Origin: Pseudofrankia saprophytica
GTDB taxonomy: Bacteria > Actinomycetota > Actinomycetes > Frankiales > Frankiaceae
Assembly: GCF_000235425.2 (NCBI RefSeq)
Contig: NZ_KI912266.1
Coordinates: 612,273-676,272, forward strand
Direction: 5' to 3'
DNA length: 64,000 nucleotides
Positions 26,378-35,648 of this stretch are shown piece by piece. The first letter of the stretch is position 1. Each line of letters opens with the position of its first letter. A program made the position numbers and the translations under genes. The notes under the pieces are model-generated. The model searched no databases. It was not told the DNA's origin and saw only the letters and a list, made by a program, of their open reading frames with translations.

Positions 26378-26917
26378 TCAGCCGACGACTCGCAGCCAGA
26401 GCCAGGAGGCGGTTGGCAGGGAAGCGGCCTGGATGGGCTCGAGCTTGACGGTGGCACCGCCGGGGTGGGCGAACAGCCGGGTGCCATCGCCGAGGAGGAT
26501 CGGGGCGACGAAGACGAGGATCTCGTCGACGTGGCCGGCCTCGAGACACTGACGGGCGACGTCGGCGCCCAGGACGTTGACGTAGCCGTCGCCGGCCGCC
26601 TCCTTGGCCGCGGCCACGGCGCGACCGAGATCGTCGACGAAGGTGACACCCGGGACCGGGGTGGCCGGGGGGCGGTGAGTGAGCACGACCTGCGGCCCCT
26701 GCCAGGCGCCCTGGAAGGCGCCTTCCTTGTCGGTGCCGCGGTTCGGGTCGTCGCCGTCGAACGTGCGCCGGCCGGCGAGGATCACCTTGATCCTGCTGAC
26801 CAGGTCGTCGATGAACGGATCCTCGACGAGGAACTCCGCCAGCCACGACATGTCGCCACCAGGCCCCGCGATGAAACCGTCCAGCGACATCGTGGCCGAG
26901 TACAGCACCTTCGCCAT
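26378..26917 (-). CDS. Dihydrofolate reductase-like (RibD C-terminal domain) protein
   Basis: 179 aa. The start MAKVLYSATMSLDGFIAGPG, then KVILAGRRTFDG, and the C-terminal VDEILVFVAPILLGDGTRLF match the RibD_C/DHFR-like family, NADPH-dependent reductases of unknown substrate common in actinomycetes. AGGTGGATC lies a few nt upstream of ATG 26917. The gene is divergent from the regulator gene at 27214; the 296-bp gap between them must hold both promoters, but no operator is obvious. Confidence 0.9.
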   Translation of the reverse strand: MAKVLYSATMSLDGFIAGPGGDMSWLAEFLVEDPFIDDLVSRIKVILAGRRTFDGDDPNRGTDKEGAFQGAWQGPQVVLTHRPPATPVPGVTFVDDLGRAVAAAKEAAGDGYVNVLGADVARQCLEAGHVDEILVFVAPILLGDGTRLFAHPGGATVKLEPIQAASLPTASWLWLRVVG

Positions 26918-27213
26918 GATCCACCTCCGTCGACAACCGCTTTGCCGACAGAATCCGGCCCAACCGGACGCCGCCGCCTCCAGTATCGAAGGCTACGGCA
27001 CCGCGGAACTCTGAATTCGCCGTATATCTCATCGTCGTCGCCTTGGTTCTTTCTTCTCCGCGCGGTCCCGCTCGGGCCGTGCAGTCGGGGATAGTTGTGC
27101 ACCACCCCTTTCGGGGCCTGTGAGAGGCCCACTACTCTGCGCCCCCGCAGACATATGAGAACTCACCTTTGCGCCCCACTCGTCCAGGGCGGCGGCGCGA
27201 CACGAGAGGATTC

Positions 27214-28713
27214 ATGTCCACCTCGGCGTCATCTGAGGACGATGTCAGCCCGACGCTGTTCGCCCGGCTGCTGTCGGAGGCGGGCCTGTCGGACACCCGT
27301 TTCGCCCGCCAGGTCAATCTCCGTGCCCGTCGCCAGCGACGGGTGGAGCTCGGGCTGTCGCGTTCGACGGTCGGGCACTGGCGGCGCGGAATGCGCCCCC
27401 GCAATCCCATGGTCGCCGAGCTGGCGGCCGCCGAGATTTCCGCGGCGATGGGCTACCCGATCACACCCGCAGATTTCGGCTGGCGAGGCGAACAGCGCAC
27501 ACGTCACGATCTCGAGCTGAGCATCGCCGGCTCGCCACAGGAGACCCTCGGTATCCTCGCCGGGCTGTCTGGCCGGGACGTCCATCGGGGCGGCCTGTTA
27601 CCCGAGATCCCGGCGTTCACGGCCACCGCGTTCGCGCAGCCAGCGCTGTCGAGTCTCACCGGGATCGTCGCCCGCGTCGAGCAGGCGTCGCCCTCCTCTC
27701 CTGACCGAGGCCAGGATCCCTTGGACCGAGGCCAGGACCGGGCTCGAGATTCCGGCGATCCCACGACCAGCGCGGCCATGATCAGAGAGGTGACCGCGTC
27801 CTTCCGAAAGCTGGACGCCCGGCTGGGCAGCCGGGAAATCCGTTCCCACGCTGTGACCTTCCTGCACGACCGTCTCCGGGCCGTGAAGAACGGGCCGACG
27901 AGCGCCGATCTGTGCGGCGCCTTCGGTGACCTCGCCCAGTTCAGCGGATGGTTGTCCCAGGAGTGTGAGCACCAAGCGCTGGCGCAGCGCTACTACATCC
28001 AGGCGCTCGGCCTCGCCGAACATGCGGGCGACGCGATGCTGGCCGGACGGGTGCTGGCGGCGATGAGCGACCAGACCGCCTGGCTCGGGCACCCGCGGCA
28101 GAGCCTCGCCTTGGCGATCACCGCGCTCGATCGCGCCGGGCCGGCGGCCACGCCGCTGGTGGCGGCTATGTTGCACGACAAGCACGCTTGGGCGTTGGCC
28201 CGGACGGGTGACGAAGGTGGCTGCATGGCCGCCCTGCGGGAGCTGGAAAAGGCTGTCAGCCGTGCGACGCCCGGCGACGGGCCGGTGTGGGCCAGCCACT
28301 ACAACGCCGGTGACGTGGCCGAATGCCAGGGCCATTGTCTCAGGCTGCTCGGACGACCGGCGCAGGCCGAGCGGTCGCTCGTGGAATCCAGGGCGTTACA
28401 GGACCCGGCGCGTGTCCGTAGCCGTGCCTATGGTGAGGCCGATCTGGCGCTGGCATTCCTGCAACGGCCGGCGCCGGACCTGGAGGGCGCGCTGGAGGCC
28501 GCCTACCACGCCGTCACGCTGGCGTCTGGCCTCTCCTCGGCCCGCATCACCGCGAAGCTGCGGGAGCTGGACAACGCGTTCGCCGAACACCGGACGTTGG
28601 CCACCCAGAGATGGCGGCGCGCGGCGGCGCCTTTGTTGGCGGGCGGTCGGCACCGGCAAGCGGCGAAACCGGTGCCTGCCGGTGCCGACCTCAGTTCGAC
28701 AGCACCAAAATGA
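27214..28713 (+). CDS. Putative transcriptional regulator, XRE-like N-terminus with TPR-like helical repeats
   Basis: 499 aa from ATG 27214, with GAGAGGA upstream. An N-terminal XRE-like region (LFARLLSEAGLSDTRFARQV ... STVGHWRRGMRPRNPMVAEL, about 12-75) resembles the helix-turn-helix of actinomycete regulators. The remainder (about 170-470) is helical with TPR-like pairs, for example QRYYIQALGLAEHAGDAMLA and NAGDVAECQGHCLRLLGRPA. Such proteins often control development or secondary metabolism. An acidic/Asp-Arg-rich linker lies near residue 160-185. The sigma-like membrane protein gene follows after 84 bp on the same strand. Confidence 0.75.
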   Translation: MSTSASSEDDVSPTLFARLLSEAGLSDTRFARQVNLRARRQRRVELGLSRSTVGHWRRGMRPRNPMVAELAAAEISAAMGYPITPADFGWRGEQRTRHDLELSIAGSPQETLGILAGLSGRDVHRGGLLPEIPAFTATAFAQPALSSLTGIVARVEQASPSSPDRGQDPLDRGQDRARDSGDPTTSAAMIREVTASFRKLDARLGSREIRSHAVTFLHDRLRAVKNGPTSADLCGAFGDLAQFSGWLSQECEHQALAQRYYIQALGLAEHAGDAMLAGRVLAAMSDQTAWLGHPRQSLALAITALDRAGPAATPLVAAMLHDKHAWALARTGDEGGCMAALRELEKAVSRATPGDGPVWASHYNAGDVAECQGHCLRLLGRPAQAERSLVESRALQDPARVRSRAYGEADLALAFLQRPAPDLEGALEAAYHAVTLASGLSSARITAKLRELDNAFAEHRTLATQRWRRAAAPLLAGGRHRQAAKPVPAGADLSSTAPK

Positions 28714-28797
28714 CGCGGCGTCCGAAGGCGGTGACTTGAGATCCGGAGTCGGAAGCGGAAGATCGCACATGGTGACCCGTTTCACCTACGGCGCATT

Positions 28798-30045
28798 TTG
28801 TCCGCGGCGAGGGAGGGGGACGAGGATGCGTTCAGGAATTTTTATCGGAACGTCCACCCCAGGTTGTTGCGTGACCTGCGAGCCCTCTCCGCCGATGACG
28901 CCGACGACGCCGAGATAACGGCGGCGGCGGCCAGGATGTGGCCACGGATCATCGGGTCCCTGGACACGTTCCGGGCGGACGCGCTCGGTGGCCTGGCCGC
29001 CCCGGCTCCGCCCGGCGAGCTTGCCGGCGAGAGCGCCGCGGTGCTCGCCTTCCGGGGATCCCGCCGCGCGGTCGTGCCGCTGTCCCGCGCGGCCGTGCCA
29101 TCGCGCACATCCGTCGTGCGCAGGCTGGTCGCGGTCAAGACCGCGGCCGCCATCTCGCTCGCCGCCATTGGCGGTGTCGCGGCGGCGACCGGCGCCGTAC
29201 CGGCCCCGTTCGGCGGCGACGGAACCCATGCGACCAGCACCCCGCCCGTCCGGTCGCCGGAACCGAACGCCTTAGCCGCCACCGGCGGACCGGGAATGCC
29301 TCCCGGGTACGGTCCAGGCGCTGGCACACCAGCCACCCCCCTGGGGGGCCCGGTCTGCAGCGCGTATGACGGCACCGCCAGGGGTGGTCCCTCCCCGATC
29401 GCCGCCGCCGGTGGCCCGCAGTACGTGAGCACCTCCTGCGCCGGGCTGGCCGGCCAGCAGCCGGAACCCACATCGCCCCCGGCCCCATCCGCGACGCCAC
29501 GCAAGCACGGCAGCGACAGCGACAGCGACAGCCCAGGCCACCCGGCCGGCAAGCCCAGCGAGCTGCCTGGCACCCCCGGCAAGTCACCGGAGAAGCCCGA
29601 TGCGGGTAAGCCTGGCCACGCGCCCGAGAATTCTGGCGGGGGTAAGCCCAGTCGGGCACCCGAAAACCCCGCCCCGGGCAAACCCAGCCAGGCACCCGAA
29701 AACGCCGCCCCAGGCAAACCCAGCCAGGCACCCGAAAACGCCGCCCCAGGCAAACCCAGCCAGGCACCCGAAAACGCCGCCCCAGGCAAACCCAGCCAGG
29801 CACCCGAAAACGCCGCCCCAGGCAAACCCAGCCAGCCGGGCGGCGGACCTGCGCAGTCTCCGGGCAGCCCCAACGCCGGCGCACCCGGCAGGCCGGACGG
29901 CGGACCGGATCAGGGCAAACCCAGCCAGCCCGCCAGCGTGGGGGGACCCTCCGACGATGGATCCCGCAACGGAGCCGGCGGTGGACCTGGCCAGGCGCCC
30001 AACAGCGGCCCGGACCGCAACCCGGGGAACTCGCTGGGGCGGTAG
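28798..30045 (+). CDS. Sigma-factor-like N-terminus + one membrane helix + Pro-rich repeat tail, unknown function
   Basis: 415 aa from TTG 28798. Residues 1-60 resemble region 2 of ECF sigma factors (AREGDEDAFRNFYRNVHPRL, then ARMWPRIIGSLDTFRAD where ECF proteins have ...W..I...L..FRGD), but no region 4 follows. A membrane helix lies near residues 115-140 (VAVKTAAAISLAAIGGVAAA). The rest is Gly/Pro/Ser-rich and probably outside the cell, with a short Ser-Asp run and a 12-residue repeat GKPSQAPENAAP (about residues 270-346). It may be a degenerate membrane-tethered sigma or sigma-like sensor. No Shine-Dalgarno is clear, and no other start fits the sigma-like segment. Confidence 0.62.
   Translation: MSAAREGDEDAFRNFYRNVHPRLLRDLRALSADDADDAEITAAAARMWPRIIGSLDTFRADALGGLAAPAPPGELAGESAAVLAFRGSRRAVVPLSRAAVPSRTSVVRRLVAVKTAAAISLAAIGGVAAATGAVPAPFGGDGTHATSTPPVRSPEPNALAATGGPGMPPGYGPGAGTPATPLGGPVCSAYDGTARGGPSPIAAAGGPQYVSTSCAGLAGQQPEPTSPPAPSATPRKHGSDSDSDSPGHPAGKPSELPGTPGKSPEKPDAGKPGHAPENSGGGKPSRAPENPAPGKPSQAPENAAPGKPSQAPENAAPGKPSQAPENAAPGKPSQAPENAAPGKPSQPGGGPAQSPGSPNAGAPGRPDGGPDQGKPSQPASVGGPSDDGSRNGAGGGPGQAPNSGPDRNPGNSLGR
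29674..29835 (+). repeat. 36-bp tandem repeats coding for PGKPSQAPENAA
   Basis: Four copies with near-identical DNA at 29674-29709, 29710-29745, 29746-29781 and 29782-29817, then a half copy to about 29835. Two more diverged copies precede them (GKPGHAPENSGG and GKPSRAPENPA). Near-identity at the DNA level implies recent expansion or homogenisation; copy number probably varies between strains. Confidence 0.9.
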
Positions 30046-30201
30046 AAAGCCGACATCGGCGCCAAGGGCGTTGTCGACAACCGCTTCGCACCGGATGTCG
30101 GCGCGGCCCGCCGGCGCACCCGCCTCCATGAGACTGTTCGCCACGACTGAACTCATCGCACGTCCGGAGCGGGAACGGGCCAGCCGGCGGCCGGTCAGCC
30201 C

Positions 30202-32097
30202 TCAGCCGGTCGGTTGGGCGGTGCCGCCGAAGTAGCTCTCCTCGATGAGCTCGGGGTGGGCGGCCAGGTGAGCGGCGTCCTCATGGAGGGCGATGCGGCC
30301 GCGGTCCAGGACGTAGGCCCGGTCGGCGACCCGCAGCGCGAGCGAGACGTGCTGCTCGACGAGCAGCACCCCCAGGCCCGTCTCGTCCGCGACCCGGCGC
30401 AGCGCCGCGAGCAGCGGCGGCACGATGCCGGGCGCCAGGCCGAAGGAGAACTCGTCGACCAGCAGCAGCGCGGGCCGGCGGACCAGCGCGAGGGCGAGCG
30501 CGAGCTGCTGGCGCTCGCCGCCCGAGAGCGCGCCGGCCGGCCGGCCGAGCAGCGCGCGCAACGCCGGGAACAGGTCGAGAACGGCCGCGATCCGATCCCC
30601 GGCCCGCTGGGCGCCGATAGACGGGGTGGCATCGGCGGAGCGGGTGCGCTCGCCGTCGGAGGGGCCGACGCCGGCCGAAGCGCCAGTGCCCTTGGCGGGG
30701 CCGGCCGCGGCGTCGGGGACGGGCCAGCCCGCCCCGGCGGCGCCGCGCGGCGCGGGATGGCGGACGGCCAGCCGCAGGTTCTCCCGGACGGTCAGGGTCG
30801 GGACCGAGCCGTGTCCCTGCGGCACGACGGCGAGGCCTCGCCTGGCGAGTTTGTCGGGAGCCGCGCGCCGGGTGGGCGCGCCAAGCAGGGTCACCGTGCC
30901 GGCGACCGGGGGCAGCAACCCGGAGATCATGCGGATGAGCGTCGTCTTGCCGGCCCCGTTCGGGCCGAGCAGCGCGACGATCTCCCCGGGGCTGACGGTG
31001 AGCGAGACGTCGCGCACCACTGGTGCCCCGGCAGGGGCAGCGCCGCCCGCGATCGCGAGCACGCCGCGTCGCCGCCCGCCGTAGCGCCCGACGACCCGGT
31101 CGACGTCCAGCAGCACGGGCGGCAGCGCCCGCGCCGCGGCCGAGCCTGGCCTGGCGGGCGTGGTGTCACCGCTGGCCGCCGGCTGGCGGGGCCGCGGCGG
31201 GGCGGGCGTGTCCGCGCCGTCCGACCCGGTGCCGAGGTAGGCGGTCCGCACGGCGGGGTGCACCCGGACCCGCTCGGGCGGGCCCTGGGCGACCACCCGC
31301 CCGCCGTCGAGCACGACCACCTCGTCGCAGACGGAGAAGACGAGCTCGACGTCGTGGTCGATGAGTAGCACACCTATGCCGGCGGCGGCGAGCGCGCGCA
31401 GGCGGGTGGACAGGGTCGCTCGTCCCGGCGCGTCGAGGCCGGCGGCCGGCTCGTCGAGCAGCACCGCTCGCGGCCTGCCGGCGAGTGCCCGGCCGAACGC
31501 GAGCGCCGCGCGCTCGTCGTGGGTCAACGTGTCCGGCAGGCGGTTGGCCACGGCGGCGAGCTCGACCCCGCCGCGCCCCGCCCGGGCGATCCCGTCGGTG
31601 ATCGCCGCGCCGATGGCCAGCGGCCCGGTGGCCGGGCCGATGGTGATCGGCCCGGTCGTGGCCGGGCCGACGGTGGCGGAGACCGCGGACGCCAGCTGTG
31701 AGGACGCGGCCGAGGAGGTCGGTCCGCCCGCGGCGGCACCGCCGGCGACGGCCAGGTTCTCGGAGACGGACAGGTCCTCGAACAGCTCCAACGACTGGAA
31801 CGTGCGGGCCAGGCCGCGCCGGAACCGCTCGTGCGGCGGCAGCGACTCGATCCGGGCGCCGTCGAGCAGTATCGACCCGTCGGTGTCGGATCCAGGCACG
31901 AAGCCGGTGATCGCATCGATCAGGGTGGTCTTGCCGGCGCCGTTCGGGCCGATCAGGCCGATGATCGTGCCGGCCGGCACGACGAACGACACGTCGTCGA
32001 CGACGGTCACACGCCCGTACCGGACGGTCAGGCCATCGACGGCGAGCCCGCGCTCGGGTGCCACCAGCGCGCCCATGTTCGGCAGCGATCCGCTCAT
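30202..32097 (-). CDS. Fused LivG-LivF type branched-chain amino-acid ABC transporter ATPases
   Basis: 631 aa, about the sum of two ATPases. NBD1 (LivG-like) has Walker A GPNGAGKTTLIDAITGF near residue 52 and Walker B RAVLLDEPAAGLD, but its signature is degenerate (THDERAALAFGRAL where LSGGQ is expected). NBD2 (LivF-like) has GPNGAGKTTLIRMISGLLPP near residue 370, intact LSGGERQQLALALAL and LLLVDEFSFGL. A disordered linker joins them, and a further Ala/Gly-rich insert lies in NBD2. It powers import through the fused permease encoded just upstream; the start codon overlaps the permease stop by 4 bp (translational coupling). Confidence 0.9.
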   Translation of the reverse strand: MSGSLPNMGALVAPERGLAVDGLTVRYGRVTVVDDVSFVVPAGTIIGLIGPNGAGKTTLIDAITGFVPGSDTDGSILLDGARIESLPPHERFRRGLARTFQSLELFEDLSVSENLAVAGGAAAGGPTSSAASSQLASAVSATVGPATTGPITIGPATGPLAIGAAITDGIARAGRGGVELAAVANRLPDTLTHDERAALAFGRALAGRPRAVLLDEPAAGLDAPGRATLSTRLRALAAAGIGVLLIDHDVELVFSVCDEVVVLDGGRVVAQGPPERVRVHPAVRTAYLGTGSDGADTPAPPRPRQPAASGDTTPARPGSAAARALPPVLLDVDRVVGRYGGRRRGVLAIAGGAAPAGAPVVRDVSLTVSPGEIVALLGPNGAGKTTLIRMISGLLPPVAGTVTLLGAPTRRAAPDKLARRGLAVVPQGHGSVPTLTVRENLRLAVRHPAPRGAAGAGWPVPDAAAGPAKGTGASAGVGPSDGERTRSADATPSIGAQRAGDRIAAVLDLFPALRALLGRPAGALSGGERQQLALALALVRRPALLLVDEFSFGLAPGIVPPLLAALRRVADETGLGVLLVEQHVSLALRVADRAYVLDRGRIALHEDAAHLAAHPELIEESYFGGTAQPTG

Positions 32098-34262
32098 CGG
32101 GCGTCTCCCTCCGGCGTCGCCCCACCGGTCACACCGGTCCCGGGCCGCCGATCGCCCGGCGCACTCGGCTCCCCCGCGGGGACCGCGGGGACCGCGCCGG
32201 CCGGCGGGTCCGGTCGTCTCAATGGACCCGTCCAGCTGCCCGGTCTCCGCGGGGCGGGGCCGCCGCGCGCCCCGCCCGACCGGGCGCCGCCGCGGCCGGC
32301 CCGGTGCGCACCGGCGACAGCGGGCGTCGCCGGGCGCCGGTAGGCGAGCCCCGCGGGCCGCAGCACCGCGAACACCACGACGGCGAGCCCGCAGATCAGC
32401 GACTGGTAGGTGCCCAGGCCGGCCACGTCGTCGAGCGCGGTGAACAGCAGCCCGCCCGGCACCAGCAGCCCGGCGGCCAGCGCGCCGGACACCGTCGTCA
32501 CCCCGCCGACCGCGACGACGGCCAGGAAGAACAGCGACGCGGTGACGCCGAACGAGTCAAAGGAGAGTGTGCCCTGGCCGTAGCCGATGAGGCAGCCCCC
32601 CAGGCCGGCGATCCCGGCCGAGATCCCGAAGGCGAGGACCTTGGTGCGCCGGACGTCGACGCCGGCCGCCGACGCGGCGCGCTCGTTGGCCCGGACGGCG
32701 AGCATCTGCCGCCCGAACCGGGAGCCGCGCAGCCGGACGACGCCGTAGCAGCAGGCGGCCAGCACGACCAGCGACAGCAGCCCGTACTGCACGCGGGGGA
32801 AGCCCCGACCGGCGACACCGAAGTCAAGGCCGAACACCTTCGGCGCCGGCACCTTGGAACCGGCGAGCCCACCCGTGATGAGTGGGTTGGCGAACACCGC
32901 CTCCTGGATCGCGACGCCGGCGGCAAGCGTGATCACCGCGAGGTCGATGCCGCGTACCCGGCGGGCGACGAATCCCAGCAGCAGGCCGACGGCGGCGGCC
33001 ACCGCCGTGGCGAGCAGCGGCGCGACCGGGAACGGGATGTGCAGGCTGCGCTGCAGGCGGGCGAGCAGGAAGCCGGCGACGCCGGCGATCGACATCTGCG
33101 CGAGCGAGAGCTGGCCGACGTAGCCGACCAGGACGACGAACGACAGGCAGACGACCGCGCCGGCGAGGCTGCGCTCCAGGCCGAGCCGGTAGGTGCCCTG
33201 CAGGAGGAACAGCGCGCCGACCCCGACGGCGACGCCGACGAGCAGCGTGAGCGCCGACCGGCGCGCGCCGATCGGCGGGCTGACCGGTGGCAGCCGGGCG
33301 GTGGCCGCGGCGGCCGAGACCCGGCCCGGCACCAGCTGCCCGCGCGAGACGGCGACCCCGATGAGCAGCAGCAGCGGCAGCAGCGCGCGCAGGCCCGGCT
33401 GGTCGAGCCAGCTCACGTCCCGCTGGACCTGCAGCAGCGCCGACTGGGCCATGCCGAGCGCGAGCGCGCCCGCCACGGTCGCGCCGAACGACGACAGGCC
33501 ACCGAGCAGCGCCGCCGCGAGCGCGGGCACGACGAACAGCGAGTACGTCGTCGGGTTGAGGGCCGAGACCGGCGCGATCAGGATGCCGGCCGCCGCCGCC
33601 AGCACCGCGGCCACCACCCAGTTCGCGGCGGCGATCAGCTCGGTGCGGTAGCCCCACAGCGCCACCGTGTCCGCGTCGGCGGCTACGGCCCGGGTGGCGA
33701 GCCCGAACCGGGTCCAGCGGGAGACCGCCCACAGCACCAGCCCGGCGGCGACCGCGAGCGCGGCGAGCAGCAGCCGGTCGCTGGGGACCGTCGTGCCGAA
33801 CACCTTGACGGGCTTCTGGGTCAGCACCGGATCGAGGAACCGGCTGTCCGTACCCGACGACCCGGAGACGAACTGGATCACGGCCACCGCCTGCAGCGCG
33901 ATCATCAGCCCGACGGCGGCCACGACGGCGGTCATCGGCGGCGCGGAGCGCAATGGCCGGAACACCAGCAGATAAGCGATGAGCCCGAACAGCCCGGCGA
34001 GCGCCAGCGAGACGGTGAACGCGAGGGTGAATGACGGGTGGTCGGTCAGATGAATTCGTGGTGGCACGCCGACGATGGGAAAGACGATGTCGCCGACCTC
34101 ACGCAGCTCGGCGTACTGGTACGTCGCGTACATGGCGAAGGCACCATGCGCGACGTTGACCACGCCAGATGCCCGATAGGTCAGCACAAGACCGAGCCCG
34201 AGTGCTGCGTACACGGCCCCGGTGCCAAGCCCGAGAACCAACGCGGCTAGATACGTGGACAC
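32094..34262 (-). CDS. Fused LivH-LivM type branched-chain amino-acid ABC transporter permeases
   Basis: 722 aa from GTG 34262; the frame is open to 34436 but that would run into the divergent gene and adds a basic leader. The first half is LivH-like (VLTYRASGVVNVAHGAFAMY; later SSFGATVAGALALGMAQSAL). The second half is LivM-like (LVGYVGQLSLAQMSIAGVAG; RANERAASAAGVDVRRTKVL, the EAA-type loop). A Pro/Gly/Arg-rich tail of about 75 residues extends beyond the last helix. It forms the membrane channel for the divergently encoded binding protein and the fused ATPase. Substrate may be an amino acid, urea or an aromatic acid; motifs do not decide. Confidence 0.9.
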   Translation of the reverse strand: MSTYLAALVLGLGTGAVYAALGLGLVLTYRASGVVNVAHGAFAMYATYQYAELREVGDIVFPIVGVPPRIHLTDHPSFTLAFTVSLALAGLFGLIAYLLVFRPLRSAPPMTAVVAAVGLMIALQAVAVIQFVSGSSGTDSRFLDPVLTQKPVKVFGTTVPSDRLLLAALAVAAGLVLWAVSRWTRFGLATRAVAADADTVALWGYRTELIAAANWVVAAVLAAAAGILIAPVSALNPTTYSLFVVPALAAALLGGLSSFGATVAGALALGMAQSALLQVQRDVSWLDQPGLRALLPLLLLIGVAVSRGQLVPGRVSAAAATARLPPVSPPIGARRSALTLLVGVAVGVGALFLLQGTYRLGLERSLAGAVVCLSFVVLVGYVGQLSLAQMSIAGVAGFLLARLQRSLHIPFPVAPLLATAVAAAVGLLLGFVARRVRGIDLAVITLAAGVAIQEAVFANPLITGGLAGSKVPAPKVFGLDFGVAGRGFPRVQYGLLSLVVLAACCYGVVRLRGSRFGRQMLAVRANERAASAAGVDVRRTKVLAFGISAGIAGLGGCLIGYGQGTLSFDSFGVTASLFFLAVVAVGGVTTVSGALAAGLLVPGGLLFTALDDVAGLGTYQSLICGLAVVVFAVLRPAGLAYRRPATPAVAGAHRAGRGGARSGGARGGPAPRRPGSWTGPLRRPDPPAGAVPAVPAGEPSAPGDRRPGTGVTGGATPEGDAR

Positions 34263-34323
34263 ACCAGTCCCCAAGCTCGACTCGACCGCGCCCGGCTGCC
34301 GACGGGAGTGTAGCTTCCTGGGC

Positions 34324-35556
34324 GTGATCCGTTTTGCGCGTGTTCTCGCGGCTGGCTGCGTAGCGCTGGTGATGGTTCTCGCCGGGTGTACGAGCGAACG
34401 CGGAGGGGGTTCGTCGGACGGCGGGACGAACGGCACGCCCGCGGCCCAGCCGACCGGGGCACCCCTGCTGCTCGGCTACGTGACCCAGGAGAACAGCGCG
34501 GTCGGCTCGTTCCCGGAGACCCGGATCGCCGCGCAGGCGGCCGCCGCGTACGCGAACTCGGACCTGAACGGGGTCAAGGGCCGGCCGATCAAGCTGGTGA
34601 CCTGCGCGACGAACGGCTCGCCCGAGTCGTCGCAGGACTGCGCGAACAAGCTCGTCTCGCAGCACCCGGTCGCCGTCGTAGGCGGGATCGACGTCGGCGC
34701 CGAGGCGGCGATGGACGTCTACAAGAACGCCGGCATCCCGTACGTGAGCGGCTCACCGCAGCTCAACGGGGAGCTCAACTCGACGAACTCGTTCTCGCTG
34801 ACCGGCGGCACCGCGGCCGAGCTGCTCGGCATCACCGACTACCTCACGTCGGTGAAGAAGGTCCACAGCGTGCACGCGCTGTACGTCGACCTGTCCGGGC
34901 TGCTCTCCATCGCGATCGACTACTCGAAGCGGATTCTGAACAAAAAGGGTGTGACGGACGTCACACTCACGTCGGAGAAGGCTGACGCCGCCGACTTCGC
35001 CCCGGCGCTCAGCAACGCGGCCAAGGGCAACCCCGACGCGATCGTCGTCGTGTTCCAGGCGCAGGCCTGCGCCCGCATCGTCCAGGCGGCGAGCGCGCTC
35101 AACATCAAGACACCGATGTACCTGATCGGTTCCTGCGCGAGCCCCGCCGTCGCCAGGGCGGCCGGCGGGCACACCGACAACCTGGTGTTCGCCTCCGGCT
35201 ACGTGCCGGCGACCGACGGGGACAAGGACGCCGCCGCGGCTGCGTTCGCCAAGCGGGTGCCGGCCGAGCAGCGGACGTCCGGTTCGGAGGGCTCGTTCTC
35301 GGCGGTGCTGGTGGTCCGCAACCTGCTCGAGACCCTGCCGGACCCGACGCCGGCGGCGCTGACCACCACGCTGCGGGCGACCACGGAGTACCCGAACGTC
35401 ATGGCGCACCCGTTCACCTGCGACGGCAAGCAGATCGTGATCCTGCCGTCGATCTGCAACTCCGCCGTGCGCCTGCTCACCTGGAACGGCAACGGCTTCA
35501 CCGACCTCACCGGGAACTGGATAGACGGCCGCAAGCTCGTCGACCTCGTCAGCTGA
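34324..35556 (+). CDS. ABC transporter substrate-binding lipoprotein (branched-chain amino-acid type)
   Basis: 410 aa from GTG 34324, which gives a normal lipoprotein signal (ARVLAAGCVALVMVLAGC; lipidated Cys near 25). The mature part is a periplasmic-binding-protein type I fold: LLLGYVTQENSAVGSFPETR near 50, then VAVVGGIDVGAEAAMDVYKN, the effector-pocket-type GIPYVSGSPQLN, and FSAVLVVRNLL near the end. It should deliver ligand to the fused LivHM/LivGF importer divergently encoded 61 bp away. The short gap must hold both promoters. Confidence 0.9.
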   Translation: MIRFARVLAAGCVALVMVLAGCTSERGGGSSDGGTNGTPAAQPTGAPLLLGYVTQENSAVGSFPETRIAAQAAAAYANSDLNGVKGRPIKLVTCATNGSPESSQDCANKLVSQHPVAVVGGIDVGAEAAMDVYKNAGIPYVSGSPQLNGELNSTNSFSLTGGTAAELLGITDYLTSVKKVHSVHALYVDLSGLLSIAIDYSKRILNKKGVTDVTLTSEKADAADFAPALSNAAKGNPDAIVVVFQAQACARIVQAASALNIKTPMYLIGSCASPAVARAAGGHTDNLVFASGYVPATDGDKDAAAAAFAKRVPAEQRTSGSEGSFSAVLVVRNLLETLPDPTPAALTTTLRATTEYPNVMAHPFTCDGKQIVILPSICNSAVRLLTWNGNGFTDLTGNWIDGRKLVDLVS

Positions 35557-35648
35557 CACCCGAGCCCGACCCCAGCCCGACCCCAGCCCGCGCCCTTCGG
35601 CCTGACACCCGAGCCCGCGGGCCTTCGCCCGAACGAACCCGTACCCGC

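Noticed and set aside
32058-34034. Long plus-strand frame (658 aa) opposite the permease gene
   Set aside because: It is Arg/Gln/Asp/Glu-rich and lies antisense to clear LivHM membrane helices. It is a codon-bias shadow of the kind expected at this GC level.
35557-35640. Repeated CCCGACCCCAG and TGACACCCGAGCCCG segments after the binding-protein gene
   Set aside because: Short imperfect direct repeats in very GC-rich spacer, with no symmetry or fit to a terminator.
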